Assembly: GCA_019683615.1 (NCBI GenBank)
Contig: JADGIC010000002.1
Span: forward strand, 1 to 51,684
DNA length: 51,684 bases
Origin: Alicyclobacillaceae bacterium
GTDB taxonomy: Bacteria > Bacillota > Bacilli > Alicyclobacillales > Alicyclobacillaceae
Direction: 5' to 3'
Part shown: piece after piece, positions 8,838 to 17,544 of the stretch
How positions within the stretch are numbered: the stretch's first letter is position 1
Layout: each line of letters starts with the position of its first letter
Position numbers and translations under genes: made by a program
The notes under the pieces: model-generated
The model's database searches: none
Told to the model about the DNA's origin: nothing
Seen by the model: the letters and a program-made list of their open reading frames with translations, nothing else

Positions 8838-9710
8838 GTGTCTGTTGCGGTCAGTGTCCTGGTGGCAACGTACAACCGGCCGCAGTCTTTGGCGGCTTGC
8901 TTAGAGTCGATTGCGAAGCAGCGCGGAGGGTGGCAGCTGCAGGTGTGTGTCGTGAACGACGGCGGGACGAGCATCCGCCACGCGGTGGCGGCGTTCGCCC
9001 GGCGCCACCCTGGTGTGGACGTCCGGTGGCAGGACAATCCTGACCGAGTGGGTCAGGTGGAGGCACGCAACCGGGCGCTGGAGATGGCCACAGGGGTGTA
9101 CATCGCCCTGTGCGATGACGACGATCGCTGGTTGCCTGGGCATCTGGAGAGCCTGTTCGCGGCGGCGGGGAAGCTATGGGCGGGTGGCGCGCCGCACCCT
9201 CTGCCTGAGCCGGGGGAGGACCTGTGGCTGGCCTACACAGATACGGAATTGGTGTGGTTGGACGGGGACCCTGCCGAGGGGCCGCGGGACGTTCAGCGGC
9301 GGCGTCCCTTCGCTTGGCGTGACGCGGCCGATCTGTTGCGGCGTTGCAACCCGATTGCCCCGTCCAGCGTTCTGTACCCCCGCGTCTTGCACGACCGGAT
9401 CGGCGGTTTTGATGCACGGATGTCCCATTATTGGGATTGGGACTTTTGGCTGCGCGCGTCTGCGGTCGCCTCGCTGCGGAGGGCTGCTCGCTGCGAAACG
9501 CTGTACGGAATCTCGGCGGCCGGTGACAACCTTTCGTCGGACCCGGACCGGATGCGCCCATATCTGGAGCGGCTGGCCCGCAAACACGACTTGGGGAAAC
9601 TGGAGCCGAGCAATTTTGCCCGCATGACGGACGATCCGGCGCTGACGCCGTACCAAGCGGCGACTGAAGTAGTGTGGGGTGGTGACCCGTCCATTTGGTC
9701 GTACGGCTGA
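8838..9710 (+). CDS. Family 2 glycosyltransferase (GT-A fold)
   Basis: 290 residues from GTG 8838, with GAGGTG 6 nt upstream; the longer frame from 8730 adds an unlikely leader. The GT2 N-terminus (VSVLVATYNRPQSLAACLESI) binds the nucleotide-sugar, and IALCDDDDRW carries the metal-binding DxD-type motif. HYWDWDFWLRAS in the C-terminal half is the usual acidic/aromatic acceptor-site motif. The donor and acceptor are unknown. There is no membrane segment, so it acts in the cytosol. It is isolated from any polysaccharide cluster; folB follows 63 bp later. Confidence 0.85.
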   Translation: MSVAVSVLVATYNRPQSLAACLESIAKQRGGWQLQVCVVNDGGTSIRHAVAAFARRHPGVDVRWQDNPDRVGQVEARNRALEMATGVYIALCDDDDRWLPGHLESLFAAAGKLWAGGAPHPLPEPGEDLWLAYTDTELVWLDGDPAEGPRDVQRRRPFAWRDAADLLRRCNPIAPSSVLYPRVLHDRIGGFDARMSHYWDWDFWLRASAVASLRRAARCETLYGISAAGDNLSSDPDRMRPYLERLARKHDLGKLEPSNFARMTDDPALTPYQAATEVVWGGDPSIWSYG

Positions 9711-9773
9711 GCGGACAGGTTTTCTCAGCCCGGGTTGCCGGCGTTCGGCGAAAGGGCGTGAGGAGGGAGCAAC

Positions 9774-10151
9774 GTGGACGTGATACGTTTGTACGGCATG
9801 AGGTTTTACGGACGCCACGGGGTGTTCTCCGAGGAGCGTGCGCTGGGGCAACCGTTCATCGTACATGTGGAGATGCGTTTGGACCTGTCGCTGGCCGGCC
9901 GCACCGACCAGCTCGAGCATACGGTGGACTACGGACAGGTGTACCAGCGTGTGCGCCGCCTCGTCGAAGGAGAGCCGGTGCGGTTGGTGGAATGTCTGGC
10001 GGAGCGCATCGCAGCGGAACTGTTGGCCGCGTTTCCGTTGCTCGAAAGCGTTGGCGTCACCGTGGCCAAGCCGTTCGCTCCGATTGATGGCGTTCTGGAC
10101 ACGGTGGAAGTGGCGATTGAACGCACTCAGGACCGGCAGAGCCAACGGTAA
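9774..10151 (+). CDS. folB: Dihydroneopterin aldolase
   Basis: 125 residues, the normal length. It converts 7,8-dihydroneopterin to 6-hydroxymethyl-dihydropterin in folate synthesis. Signatures are FYGRHGVFSEERALGQPF (Glu of the pterin site), HTVDYGQVY, ECLAERIA, and VAKPFAPIDGVLDTVEVAIER with the catalytic Lys. GTG 9774 has AGGAGGGAG about 5 nt upstream. folB usually sits with folP and folK; neither is in this window. The last 25 bp overlap the 3' end of the convergent ytpB gene. Confidence 0.88.
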   Translation: MDVIRLYGMRFYGRHGVFSEERALGQPFIVHVEMRLDLSLAGRTDQLEHTVDYGQVYQRVRRLVEGEPVRLVECLAERIAAELLAAFPLLESVGVTVAKPFAPIDGVLDTVEVAIERTQDRQSQR

Positions 10152-11200
10152 AGGCGGCAAGCCCAGAAGAACGTCCAAGCGGCGGCCCCGGCTTCGCTGA
10201 TCATGGAGTGCATCGGCCGGACGTCTGCTTGGCGTCTGGCTTTTGCGTCCGACAGGTACATAGCGACCAAGCCCAGCACGACGTAACGGTGCAGGCGGGA
10301 GTGGGCCAGACGGTCCGCCTCAGCGAGGCTGCGCCGAAGGAACTCCCGAATGCGCCGGTGGGCATCCGTCAAGGACGGGTAACACCGGACAAAATTGAAG
10401 TCGCCTTCTGCGGCGTCCTCCTCAAGGTCAATCAGGTAGTCGAGCAGGATATGCAATCCGCAGATCCACGGAAAATACCCTCCCGTCACCTGGACGACCT
10501 GGGTGGCGGCCAGCTCCGGATCGACGGCTTCCAGGAACAGCGCGAATACGCCGAGGGTGGAGCCGCAGGCGGCTGCGAACTCCCACCATTCGAGGTCAGG
10601 GAACAGCGGTTGGTACCTGGCCCACCAGGTTTGCAACCGGGCGGTGCGCAGCTCGGGATGAACGTGTTTGTGTTCTTGCAGCTCGCAGTAGCGGTCGACC
10701 AACCACACGACGTGGGGCTCCACAGCTGTGTACCCGGGCAGCGTGCGGAGGGTTGTTTGACACTTTCCGACCAAGTCGGACAGATAGCCGCCATCGTCGC
10801 ACATTCCCCTGTACAGGTAATAGGGTCGCAAGGGTGCGAATGGCCGGACGGCATCGCGCATGGCGTGATGGAGTTGGCGGAAGTCGTCGGGGTCGAACGT
10901 TTGGCAGCGGTCACACAGGTTGTCCAGGTAGTCGCTGATGGTTTGCAAAGCGACAATCAGCGGGACCACGCGCCCGGCCCAGTCGGGCCGGAATGCGCCG
11001 TACACGCTGCCGCCGTCCGCATGAAACCGTTTCTTGGCCAAACTGGCGAGCGCTTGTGCGCGCAGGACGGGATCCGGGATCTGCCGGGCCCGATTCTCCC
11101 AAAACCGCAGTTCCCGGCGGGCGCATGGGACAACCTTGACGGCCAGCCGGCCCAGGAAGTGGACGGCGCTTCGTGGCAGGGGGGTCGTGGCGGGCGACAT
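10127..11200 (-). CDS. ytpB: Tetraprenyl-beta-curcumene synthase family protein (YtpB, DUF2600)
   Basis: About 357 residues from ATG 11200. In B. subtilis YtpB cyclises heptaprenyl diphosphate to tetraprenyl-beta-curcumene, precursor of the spore sesquarterpenes (sporulenes). Family features are RRELRFWENRA, SDYLDNLCDRC (Asp-rich), the DGGYLSDLVGKCQ block, and LDYLIDLEEDAAEGDFNFV (second acidic motif). The frame stays open to 11389. A GGAGGGG (11238-11244) stands 7 nt before an in-frame CTG at 11230, which may be the real start; the ATG at 11200 has no good ribosome binding site. It overlaps folB by 25 bp tail to tail. Confidence 0.85.
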   Translation of the reverse strand: MSPATTPLPRSAVHFLGRLAVKVVPCARRELRFWENRARQIPDPVLRAQALASLAKKRFHADGGSVYGAFRPDWAGRVVPLIVALQTISDYLDNLCDRCQTFDPDDFRQLHHAMRDAVRPFAPLRPYYLYRGMCDDGGYLSDLVGKCQTTLRTLPGYTAVEPHVVWLVDRYCELQEHKHVHPELRTARLQTWWARYQPLFPDLEWWEFAAACGSTLGVFALFLEAVDPELAATQVVQVTGGYFPWICGLHILLDYLIDLEEDAAEGDFNFVRCYPSLTDAHRRIREFLRRSLAEADRLAHSRLHRYVVLGLVAMYLSDAKARRQADVRPMHSMISEAGAAAWTFFWACRLYRWLCRS

Positions 11201-11378
11201 CGCCACCCCGCTGGTGCGAGACAGCTGCAGAGCGTATCCCCTCCGGTTATGCGGAATGAACACGGCCAGCGGCGGTGGCGGTGTTCCCGTCCCCGTGTCC
11301 CAGGGTTGCCGCGCTTCCGGTCCGCCTTGGCTCGCCTTTAGTATCAGCCGGTTTCGCCGAGTCATACCGGGATCGGCC

Positions 11379-11765
11379 TTATTTGCCAAGCAGTCCCTTC
11401 ATCACGCCTGCCACTTCCAATACCTTCTTGGCGTTGTCAGCCGTCAAGTACTTCATGATGCCCGAGCCGCCGTACGCCTGCAACGGCAGCCCGGGCGGCC
11501 CGAACGGTATCCACGGCGTCGGCGCTGCCGCGGAACTTCCCGTACCCGTCTGTCCCTTCGCCTTCGGGGCCGGTTGCGGCGCAGCTGTTGCTCCCCCCGC
11601 GTGGTTGGACGCCGCGACAGGCGGTGCCGGCAGGATGGGCGGGGGCGGGAGAATTCCCCTGCGTTTGGCGCCGCGGTGGATAAGGCTGGCCAACTGCCGC
11701 ACTTTGTCATCTTGGGCGACCTGGAGGGCCAGGGAACCCAATTTGACCAGGGTATCGAGCTGCAT
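11379..11765 (-). CDS. Hypothetical protein with Pro/Ala-rich linker
   Basis: 128 residues from ATG 11765, with GGGGTGAG 6 nt upstream. A helical N-terminus (LVKLGSLALQVAQDDKVRQLASLI) is followed by a Pro/Ala/Thr-rich linker of about 50 residues and a helical C-terminus (LTADNAKKVLEVAGVMKGLLGK). No family is recognised. It lies just upstream of ytpB on the same strand and may be cotranscribed with it, although no functional link is visible. Confidence 0.6.
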   Translation of the reverse strand: MQLDTLVKLGSLALQVAQDDKVRQLASLIHRGAKRRGILPPPPILPAPPVAASNHAGGATAAPQPAPKAKGQTGTGSSAAAPTPWIPFGPPGLPLQAYGGSGIMKYLTADNAKKVLEVAGVMKGLLGK

Positions 11766-11996
11766 CGCATCTCACCCCTGTGGAGTTGACGGAATCGCGT
11801 CTCATCTAGAGTCAGGGTATGTCGTCCGAGCTCGGCTGCAGTGGCTGACTGCCTCAGGACACTCGCGGAATTCCCTTCAGCGCGAGGGAAGATTTCCATG
11901 GCCAGCGGTTGCAAGGCTGTGATAACGTAGGAAAGGTGGAAATGGACAACGAGGGAACGTGCTGCCGCTGCGTTCACCCCGGATGGAGCGAGGAAG

Positions 11997-13655
11997 ATGG
12001 CGGTTGTCAAACAGTCAGTATCCGGAGATGTGTGGTCGACGTCCGACCGTGGGCCGCATGGGAACGAAGTGTGGCGTCCGGATGGTCTGTTGCATCTGGA
12101 CGACGCTGCGCTGGAGAAGCGGGCGTCGTGGATCATGGAGCGATTGGAAGAGTTGGAGACGACGTTGCATCAGGAAGGAGATGCCAGTGCGGCTGCCCGG
12201 GTGCGGGAGTTGCGCAACCGGACAGCCGCCGTGGCCGCCGGGACGTCGCCGGCCGTGGTGACCGTGGCGTTTTGCGGCCTGTTTTCCGCGGGCAAGTCGA
12301 GCCTGGTCAACCGGTTATGCGGCAGCGGGGCGCTGGCCACCGGTGCGGTGCCGACGACGGAACAGGCACAGGCTGTCGCGCTGCCGGGGGCAGGGGGACA
12401 GGTGGTGCTGGTCGACACGCCCGGGATTGACTCCACAGTTGACGCTCACCGGTTGGAGACGGAGCGCGTGTTGGAGAGTGCAGATTGCGTGGTCGTCGTC
12501 ATGGATTACCAACACGTCGAGTCAGAACCGAACGTGACGTTGAGCCGCCGGCTGGCGGAGGAAGGCAGACGCCTGTGGCTCGTCGTCAACCAGATGGACA
12601 AACACCTGGAATGGGAGATTCCGTTTGCGCAGTACCGGGCGCGGATCGAGCGGGCGTTTGCGGACGCCGGCGTTCGTTGGGAACGGATCTTCTATACGGC
12701 TGCTGAAGGGGATGGGTGGGCCGAGCCGGACAACGAAGATCTCCGGGAGGTGGGCGCCGCCGGTGTTGAGCGGTTGGCAGAGGCGCTCCAGGAGTTGGGA
12801 GACGTCGCCCCCCGCGCCGTGTTGGCCAGCGTTGTCGCGCAGGCCTGCAACGCATTGGACAGGCATGTGGAGCGGTTGTGGGAATCTCATTGCCAGCGCG
12901 CGGCCGAAGGATTGCGGGCCTTAGGCGAAGTGGTCCCGGGTGACGCCGGGGAGGCACGGACCCGCTTGAACCGCGTTCGTAGCGAATTGGCGCAGCTCGA
13001 CGCCGCGCGGGAGGCGCGGTTGAAAGCTCTGTCTGAGGCCCAGCGGTCGATTCGCGAACAGTGGGTTCGCAGCGTGGAACTCGCCCAGATTGCCCCGTAT
13101 GAGACGACGGAACGAGGGCGGTCGTACGTGGAAAGCCTGCGCCCGGAGTTTCGCGTCGGGTGGTTGCGCTCGAAGCGCAAGACGGCCCAGGAACAGGTGT
13201 CGCGCTTGGAGCGGTTTGCTGCAGACCTGGCTGAGCGGACGGAGAAATTTTTGGTGTGGCCATTGCAAAACAGCTTGCGTCAATTTGTCCGGGAGACGGA
13301 GTGGGCCAACGACCGGTGGTTGGAGGAAGTGGACCACGTGGCGGTGAAGGTCACGCCAGCCTTTTGCCAGTCATTGGTGAAACAGGGGGCTTTGGTGTCG
13401 ACCCAATATCCGTACCAATACGTGAAAGATGTCGTCCACGCTGTCAAGCGGCAGGTCTTTGTCCGCCTGACAGAGCGGGTTGACGCTTGGTTTGCCGAGG
13501 CGTTGCAGTTGGCGTCGGCCGAGGATCCGGCGGCCGTCGACGCCCGCCGCCGGCTGGAGGCGTTGCAAACCCACCTCGAGGTCTTCATCAAGGCGGAGGC
13601 GGAGCGCGTGCAGAGGGTGTCAGAATGGATGGAGCGGGTGATGCAGGGTGCATGA
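11997..13655 (+). CDS. Dynamin-like GTPase, first half of a split DynA-like pair
   Basis: 552 residues. Bacterial dynamins bind membranes and aid fusion, repair or phage resistance. G1 is GLFSAGKSS (94-102), the G2 Thr lies in PTTEQ (120), G3 is DTPG (140-143) and G4 is NQMDK (198-202). The rest is helical, as in the stalk region. B. subtilis DynA (YpbR) is one chain of about 1190 residues with two dynamin units; this protein matches the first unit in length, and the next gene matches the second. ATG 11997 has GGAG 8 nt upstream. The stop overlaps the next start by 8 nt, implying coupled translation. Confidence 0.85.
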   Translation: MAVVKQSVSGDVWSTSDRGPHGNEVWRPDGLLHLDDAALEKRASWIMERLEELETTLHQEGDASAAARVRELRNRTAAVAAGTSPAVVTVAFCGLFSAGKSSLVNRLCGSGALATGAVPTTEQAQAVALPGAGGQVVLVDTPGIDSTVDAHRLETERVLESADCVVVVMDYQHVESEPNVTLSRRLAEEGRRLWLVVNQMDKHLEWEIPFAQYRARIERAFADAGVRWERIFYTAAEGDGWAEPDNEDLREVGAAGVERLAEALQELGDVAPRAVLASVVAQACNALDRHVERLWESHCQRAAEGLRALGEVVPGDAGEARTRLNRVRSELAQLDAAREARLKALSEAQRSIREQWVRSVELAQIAPYETTERGRSYVESLRPEFRVGWLRSKRKTAQEQVSRLERFAADLAERTEKFLVWPLQNSLRQFVRETEWANDRWLEEVDHVAVKVTPAFCQSLVKQGALVSTQYPYQYVKDVVHAVKRQVFVRLTERVDAWFAEALQLASAEDPAAVDARRRLEALQTHLEVFIKAEAERVQRVSEWMERVMQGA

Positions 13656-15702
13656 CGCGGACAACGTGAACAACATGCCGCCCCGCGCTTACGCAGCAAC
13701 TCCGGCGGCACTACTAACGGAGTTGTTGGCGGTGTTGCCTAGCGGGAGCCAGTTTGACGAATGGCGCCGGGCCGCCAACCAGCTGGCGGAGCGGCTGCGC
13801 AACCGCCAGCAGCTGGCGGCAGTGTTCGGCGCGTTCTCGGCTGGCAAGTCATCGCTGATCAACGCCTTGGTCGGCGAACCAGTGCTGGTCGTGTCGCCGA
13901 ATCCGACGACGGCCGCGGTAACGCACGTGGCGTCGGCCGGTCCCGACACCCCGGCCGACACGGTGTGGGTGACAGCCAAGACCGCATCGGCCATGGAGTC
14001 AGACGTGTTCCGCGCTTGCGGGCGCTTGGGCTTGGCGCCTGGCAGCTTGGCGGAGGCCGCGTCGCTTGGCCGCGCCTTGCGCCCCCTGCAGGGCGGCCCG
14101 CCGATACAGCAGGCTGCTGCGTTCTTGCGGGCGTTTGCCAACGGGTACGAGCAGATGGGGCCGCGACTGGGCAGCCGCTGGCCGGTACCGCTTGCGCAGG
14201 CGCGGGCGTACTGTGCCGACGAAAACGTCGCCTGTTTTGTCGAGCGGGTGGACTGGCCGCATACTGCGCCATTCTTGAATTCCGGACTCGTTTTGGTGGA
14301 TACGCCAGGGGTCGATTCCATCCACCAGCGGCACACCCAGCTCGCGTTTGACTACGTGCGCCAAGCGGATGCGGTTCTCTTTGTCCTCTACTACACACAC
14401 GCGTTTTCCCGGGCGGACAAGGACTTTCTGTTGCAATTGGCGGGGATTCAGGACGTCATCGGCCTGAACAAGCTGTTTGTCGTGATCAACGCTGTCGATT
14501 TGGCAAAGTCGGCGGAAGAGCGATCGGCCGTCCGAGAGCGGGTTGTCGCGGAGCTGCGGGCGTTGGGTTTGCGGGATCCGCGCGTCTACGAAGTCTCCAG
14601 CCAACTGGGTCTCGCCGCCCGGATGCTGGAGCGCAATCCGGCGGACGGCCGATTCGTGCAGCTGGTGCGCCAGCGGCTGAAGCTGCCTGCCCACGAGCCG
14701 CTGCCGACGGCTGCCGATTTATGGGAGCACTCTGGCTTGGATCATTTGCTCGCAGACCTCCGGTCGTACATGCGCGAGCAGGCGGATGCCGTCGCGATGG
14801 CCGCTGTCGAACGCGTCATCGCCGGCGCCCGTTCGAGTGTCGAAGCCGCTTGGCACCGGTGGCAGGCGGAGGCCGTGGCGACCCAGGCAGAGCAGGCTCG
14901 CGTGGCCGAACGCCGGCGTGCGTGGCAAGCGGAACTCGCTGCCGAGCGGGCCAAGGTGGAGGCGGGATCGTCCGTATTGGAGGCGGCTTTGCAAGCGGAG
15001 TGGGAGGAGCTGGTCTTTCACATAGGGGAGCGGATTCGCTTCCGGCTGCCGGCCTTGTTCCGCGAGGCCTTCCATCCCGGTCGGTTTCACGCGGGCACGG
15101 CTGCCCGACAAGCGCTTGCTGCGGCGGCGCAAGAACTGGCGGCGGCGTTGTCGCGCCAGGTGGAGGTGGAGACGCGGACGTTGGCGCTGCGTCTGCAAAG
15201 CCAAGTTGACCAGGTGATTCAGCGCCGCTGTGAATCCTTGGCAGCCGAAGCCGTTCTGCTCGGCGTCGACGTGCCAACGGCGTCAGACCCCGAAGCGGCG
15301 CCGGAGGCTGCAGCGTCAGAGGCGGCTGGCCGCCTTTTCGCCGTCCCGTCGGTGGAGTTGGATTGGACGCCCTTTCAGGCGACGTTCCGGCACTTCTCCA
15401 ATCCCAAGCAGTTCTTTGAGGGCGGCGGCCAAGGCGAGATGCTGCGGGATCTGGAAGACGTGGCTTTGCCGATGGTCCGCGACGCGGTGCAGCGGCTGGC
15501 GGATCAGCTCCGCGCCGGCGCGGTGCAACGGTTCCGCGACCAGTTGACCGCCCAGCTCGAGAGGACCGTCCGCGCAGCCGAAGCCGCCGGTGAATCCCTG
15601 ACGTCGCGCACGCCCGGCGCTTCCGTCGACAGCCGTCAGTTGGAAGCCGCGCGGGATTGGTTCCGCCATCGAGAACCTGCCGGTGTCTCGGTCGCTCGCT
15701 GA
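13648..15702 (+). CDS. Dynamin-like GTPase, second half of a split DynA-like pair
   Basis: 684 residues from GTG 13648 (an ATG at 13675 is the alternative). G1 is GAFSAGKSS (61-69), the G2 Thr lies in NPTTAAVT, G3 is DTPG (218-221) and G4 is the weaker NAVD (281-284), as in the second unit of DynA-type proteins. The C-terminal half is Ala/Glu/Arg-rich and helical, and it has a more hydrophobic DWTPFQATFRHFSNPKQFF stretch that may form part of the membrane-facing region. It is read in a different frame from the upstream GTPase. The two would together give about 1230 residues, close to fused DynA. Confidence 0.85.
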   Translation: MHDADNVNNMPPRAYAATPAALLTELLAVLPSGSQFDEWRRAANQLAERLRNRQQLAAVFGAFSAGKSSLINALVGEPVLVVSPNPTTAAVTHVASAGPDTPADTVWVTAKTASAMESDVFRACGRLGLAPGSLAEAASLGRALRPLQGGPPIQQAAAFLRAFANGYEQMGPRLGSRWPVPLAQARAYCADENVACFVERVDWPHTAPFLNSGLVLVDTPGVDSIHQRHTQLAFDYVRQADAVLFVLYYTHAFSRADKDFLLQLAGIQDVIGLNKLFVVINAVDLAKSAEERSAVRERVVAELRALGLRDPRVYEVSSQLGLAARMLERNPADGRFVQLVRQRLKLPAHEPLPTAADLWEHSGLDHLLADLRSYMREQADAVAMAAVERVIAGARSSVEAAWHRWQAEAVATQAEQARVAERRRAWQAELAAERAKVEAGSSVLEAALQAEWEELVFHIGERIRFRLPALFREAFHPGRFHAGTAARQALAAAAQELAAALSRQVEVETRTLALRLQSQVDQVIQRRCESLAAEAVLLGVDVPTASDPEAAPEAAASEAAGRLFAVPSVELDWTPFQATFRHFSNPKQFFEGGGQGEMLRDLEDVALPMVRDAVQRLADQLRAGAVQRFRDQLTAQLERTVRAAEAAGESLTSRTPGASVDSRQLEAARDWFRHREPAGVSVAR

Positions 15703-15764
15703 CGGATGCCGGCGGCCCTGGGATTGAGCCGCTGTTTCAGGTATGATGACAGCAGGAGGGATGG

Positions 15765-16976
15765 ATGATGGCAGGGCGATGGAACAGATGGGATGATGAC
15801 TGGGAGTTCCCCCGGGGCTCAAGCGGCCTGCGCCGGGCGGCAGTGGCCGTGTCGCTGCTGTTGGCGTACGCCCTTGGGGTGTGGACCGGCGGGACGGTGT
15901 TCCACCGCACGCACTCTGCCGCTATTCCCGCTCCCCCGCCACCCGACAGCGCGGACCAAATGCCGGCAAACAATTCCAGTTCCAGCCCGCTTCCGCCAGA
16001 TTTAAACGGCAACGTGATCACCCGCATCTACCGATCCGCTCGTCCCAGCGTGTTCACCATCACTGCTGTAACCACGAAGGCGCGCGACGGGGGGCCAGGG
16101 GCGGACATCGGGACCGGGTTTTTGATTGACCATGACGGCGACATCGCCACGAATAACCACGTGGTGTCCGGCTTTCACACGGTGTCGGTGACGGTCAACG
16201 ACACGACCTACAAGGGCACCGTGATCGGAACGGACCCGCTGGACGATTTGGCGATTGTCCGCATTCCGCCGCCCCCTGGCATTCAACCGCTGCCTCTCGG
16301 AACATCCAAGACGCTGCAGCCCGGTGACCTGGTGGTCGCCATTGGCAATCCCTTCGAACTGACTGCGAGCGTGACAGCGGGCATCATCAGCGGCTTGAAC
16401 CGGTCGATGCCAACCGACAGCGGCCGGGTTCTGACCGGTCTGTTGCAGACGGACGCCGCGCTTAACCCTGGTAACTCGGGCGGGCCATTGTTAAACGCCA
16501 GGGGCGAAGTGGTCGGAATCAATACAGCCATCGAAAGCCCTGTCGAGGGTTCGGTCGGCATTGGGTTTGCGATTCCCATTGATCGGCTGAAACAGGAACT
16601 GCCACTGTTGCGCGTCGGCAAGGCGGTGCAACACCCCTGGCTGGGCATCGTTGCGGACGACATCACCCCCGAGTTAGAGCAGGCGTTGCATTTGCCAGTA
16701 TCCCAAGGCGTGTTGGTGCGCCAAGTCGTAAAGGGAGGGCCGGCGGCGAAGGCGGGATTAATACCGGACACCAGTCCGCTGAGCGCCTCCCTGCCGAAGG
16801 GCGATGGGGATGTGATCACGGCTGTCAACGGCCGACCGGTGGGGTCGGTGGCTGATTTGACATCCGCTATCTCGCAATACCCAGTAGGCACCGTCGTCCA
16901 CCTGACAGTGCTGCGCCACGGAAAGACGATTGAGGTGGACGTCAAGCTCGGCAACTGGAACCAACGGCCGCAGTAA
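15765..16976 (+). CDS. HtrA/DegP-type membrane-anchored serine protease with PDZ domain
   Basis: 403 residues. A cytosolic N-terminus is followed by one membrane helix (about 24-44, AAVAVSLLLAYALGVWTGG) and a Ser/Pro-rich linker. The trypsin-like domain carries the catalytic triad His132 (NNHVVSG), Asp161 (DDLAIV) and Ser238 (GNSGGP), and one PDZ domain follows at about 305-400. It should degrade or refold damaged proteins outside the membrane. ATG 15765 follows AGGAGGG; ATG 15768 is equally possible. It lies 62 bp after the dynamin pair on the same strand and may be transcribed with it. Confidence 0.93.
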   Translation: MMAGRWNRWDDDWEFPRGSSGLRRAAVAVSLLLAYALGVWTGGTVFHRTHSAAIPAPPPPDSADQMPANNSSSSPLPPDLNGNVITRIYRSARPSVFTITAVTTKARDGGPGADIGTGFLIDHDGDIATNNHVVSGFHTVSVTVNDTTYKGTVIGTDPLDDLAIVRIPPPPGIQPLPLGTSKTLQPGDLVVAIGNPFELTASVTAGIISGLNRSMPTDSGRVLTGLLQTDAALNPGNSGGPLLNARGEVVGINTAIESPVEGSVGIGFAIPIDRLKQELPLLRVGKAVQHPWLGIVADDITPELEQALHLPVSQGVLVRQVVKGGPAAKAGLIPDTSPLSASLPKGDGDVITAVNGRPVGSVADLTSAISQYPVGTVVHLTVLRHGKTIEVDVKLGNWNQRPQ

Positions 16977-17460
16977 GCGGCTGCCGCTCGGCTGCCCGGA
17001 GGCTGTCAAAACAGCGGAGCGGCTGTCGACGGTGGCCTGCCAACCAGGGTCGTACATTTAGGAGACGACCAGCCATCCGGGATGCGCACTGCTCACCTTC
17101 CAGGCCTCCTCATCTGGACGCCTCGACAGAAGTTTGTCATCTCCGTCCCGTTGCTGCGAGTGCGCGGCCGGGTCCGCACTGAGCCAAGCAGGCTGCAGCG
17201 CGGCCGGTTTTTGCCACACCACTTCGCACTTGTCACTGTACACCCATTGCCACCCGTCCGCATACAGGAAGCGAGCGTCGTCCCGGCGGGGTCGCGACGA
17301 CGAACACGATAGACAGCTCCTCCCACAGCGATTTGGGCGCGCCTCGCCAGCAGCCACTGGGGTGCCGCCACGAGCAGCGCGACGGCGTGGTGTCGGAAGC
17401 CGTGACCGGTGTGGCAGCGGGAGATGCTTGGCAACACTGCCGCCTCGCTTTCACTGTTCG
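16977..17460 (-). other. Intergenic region with a possible small or decayed minus-strand gene
   Basis: No well-supported gene lies between htrA and the ECF promoter. On the minus strand 17058-17357 is open for 99 residues, and its C-terminal 70 have plausible composition (DARFLYADGWQWVYSDKC) and GC-rich third positions. There is no convincing ribosome binding site, and hydrophobic stretches upstream lie in other frames. It could be a degraded gene or chance. Confidence 0.25.
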
Positions 17461-17486
17461 TGTAACACTTGCGATTCCAAGACGTC
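17461..17486 (+). promoter_or_regulatory. Candidate ECF-type promoter of the first sigma/anti-sigma operon
   Basis: TGTAAC (17461-17466), 16 bp, then CGTC (17483-17486). This fits the -35 (TGtAAC or TGAAAC) and -10 (CGTC/CGAC) elements of Bacillus ECF sigma factors such as SigX and SigW. It lies 59 bp before the sigma gene start, as expected for autoregulation. Confidence 0.5.
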
Positions 17487-17544
17487 AATGTCTTGTGCGG
17501 TGTGTGCGGGATCGGGAAAGTCCAGGAGGGGGGTGCGCGGCGGG

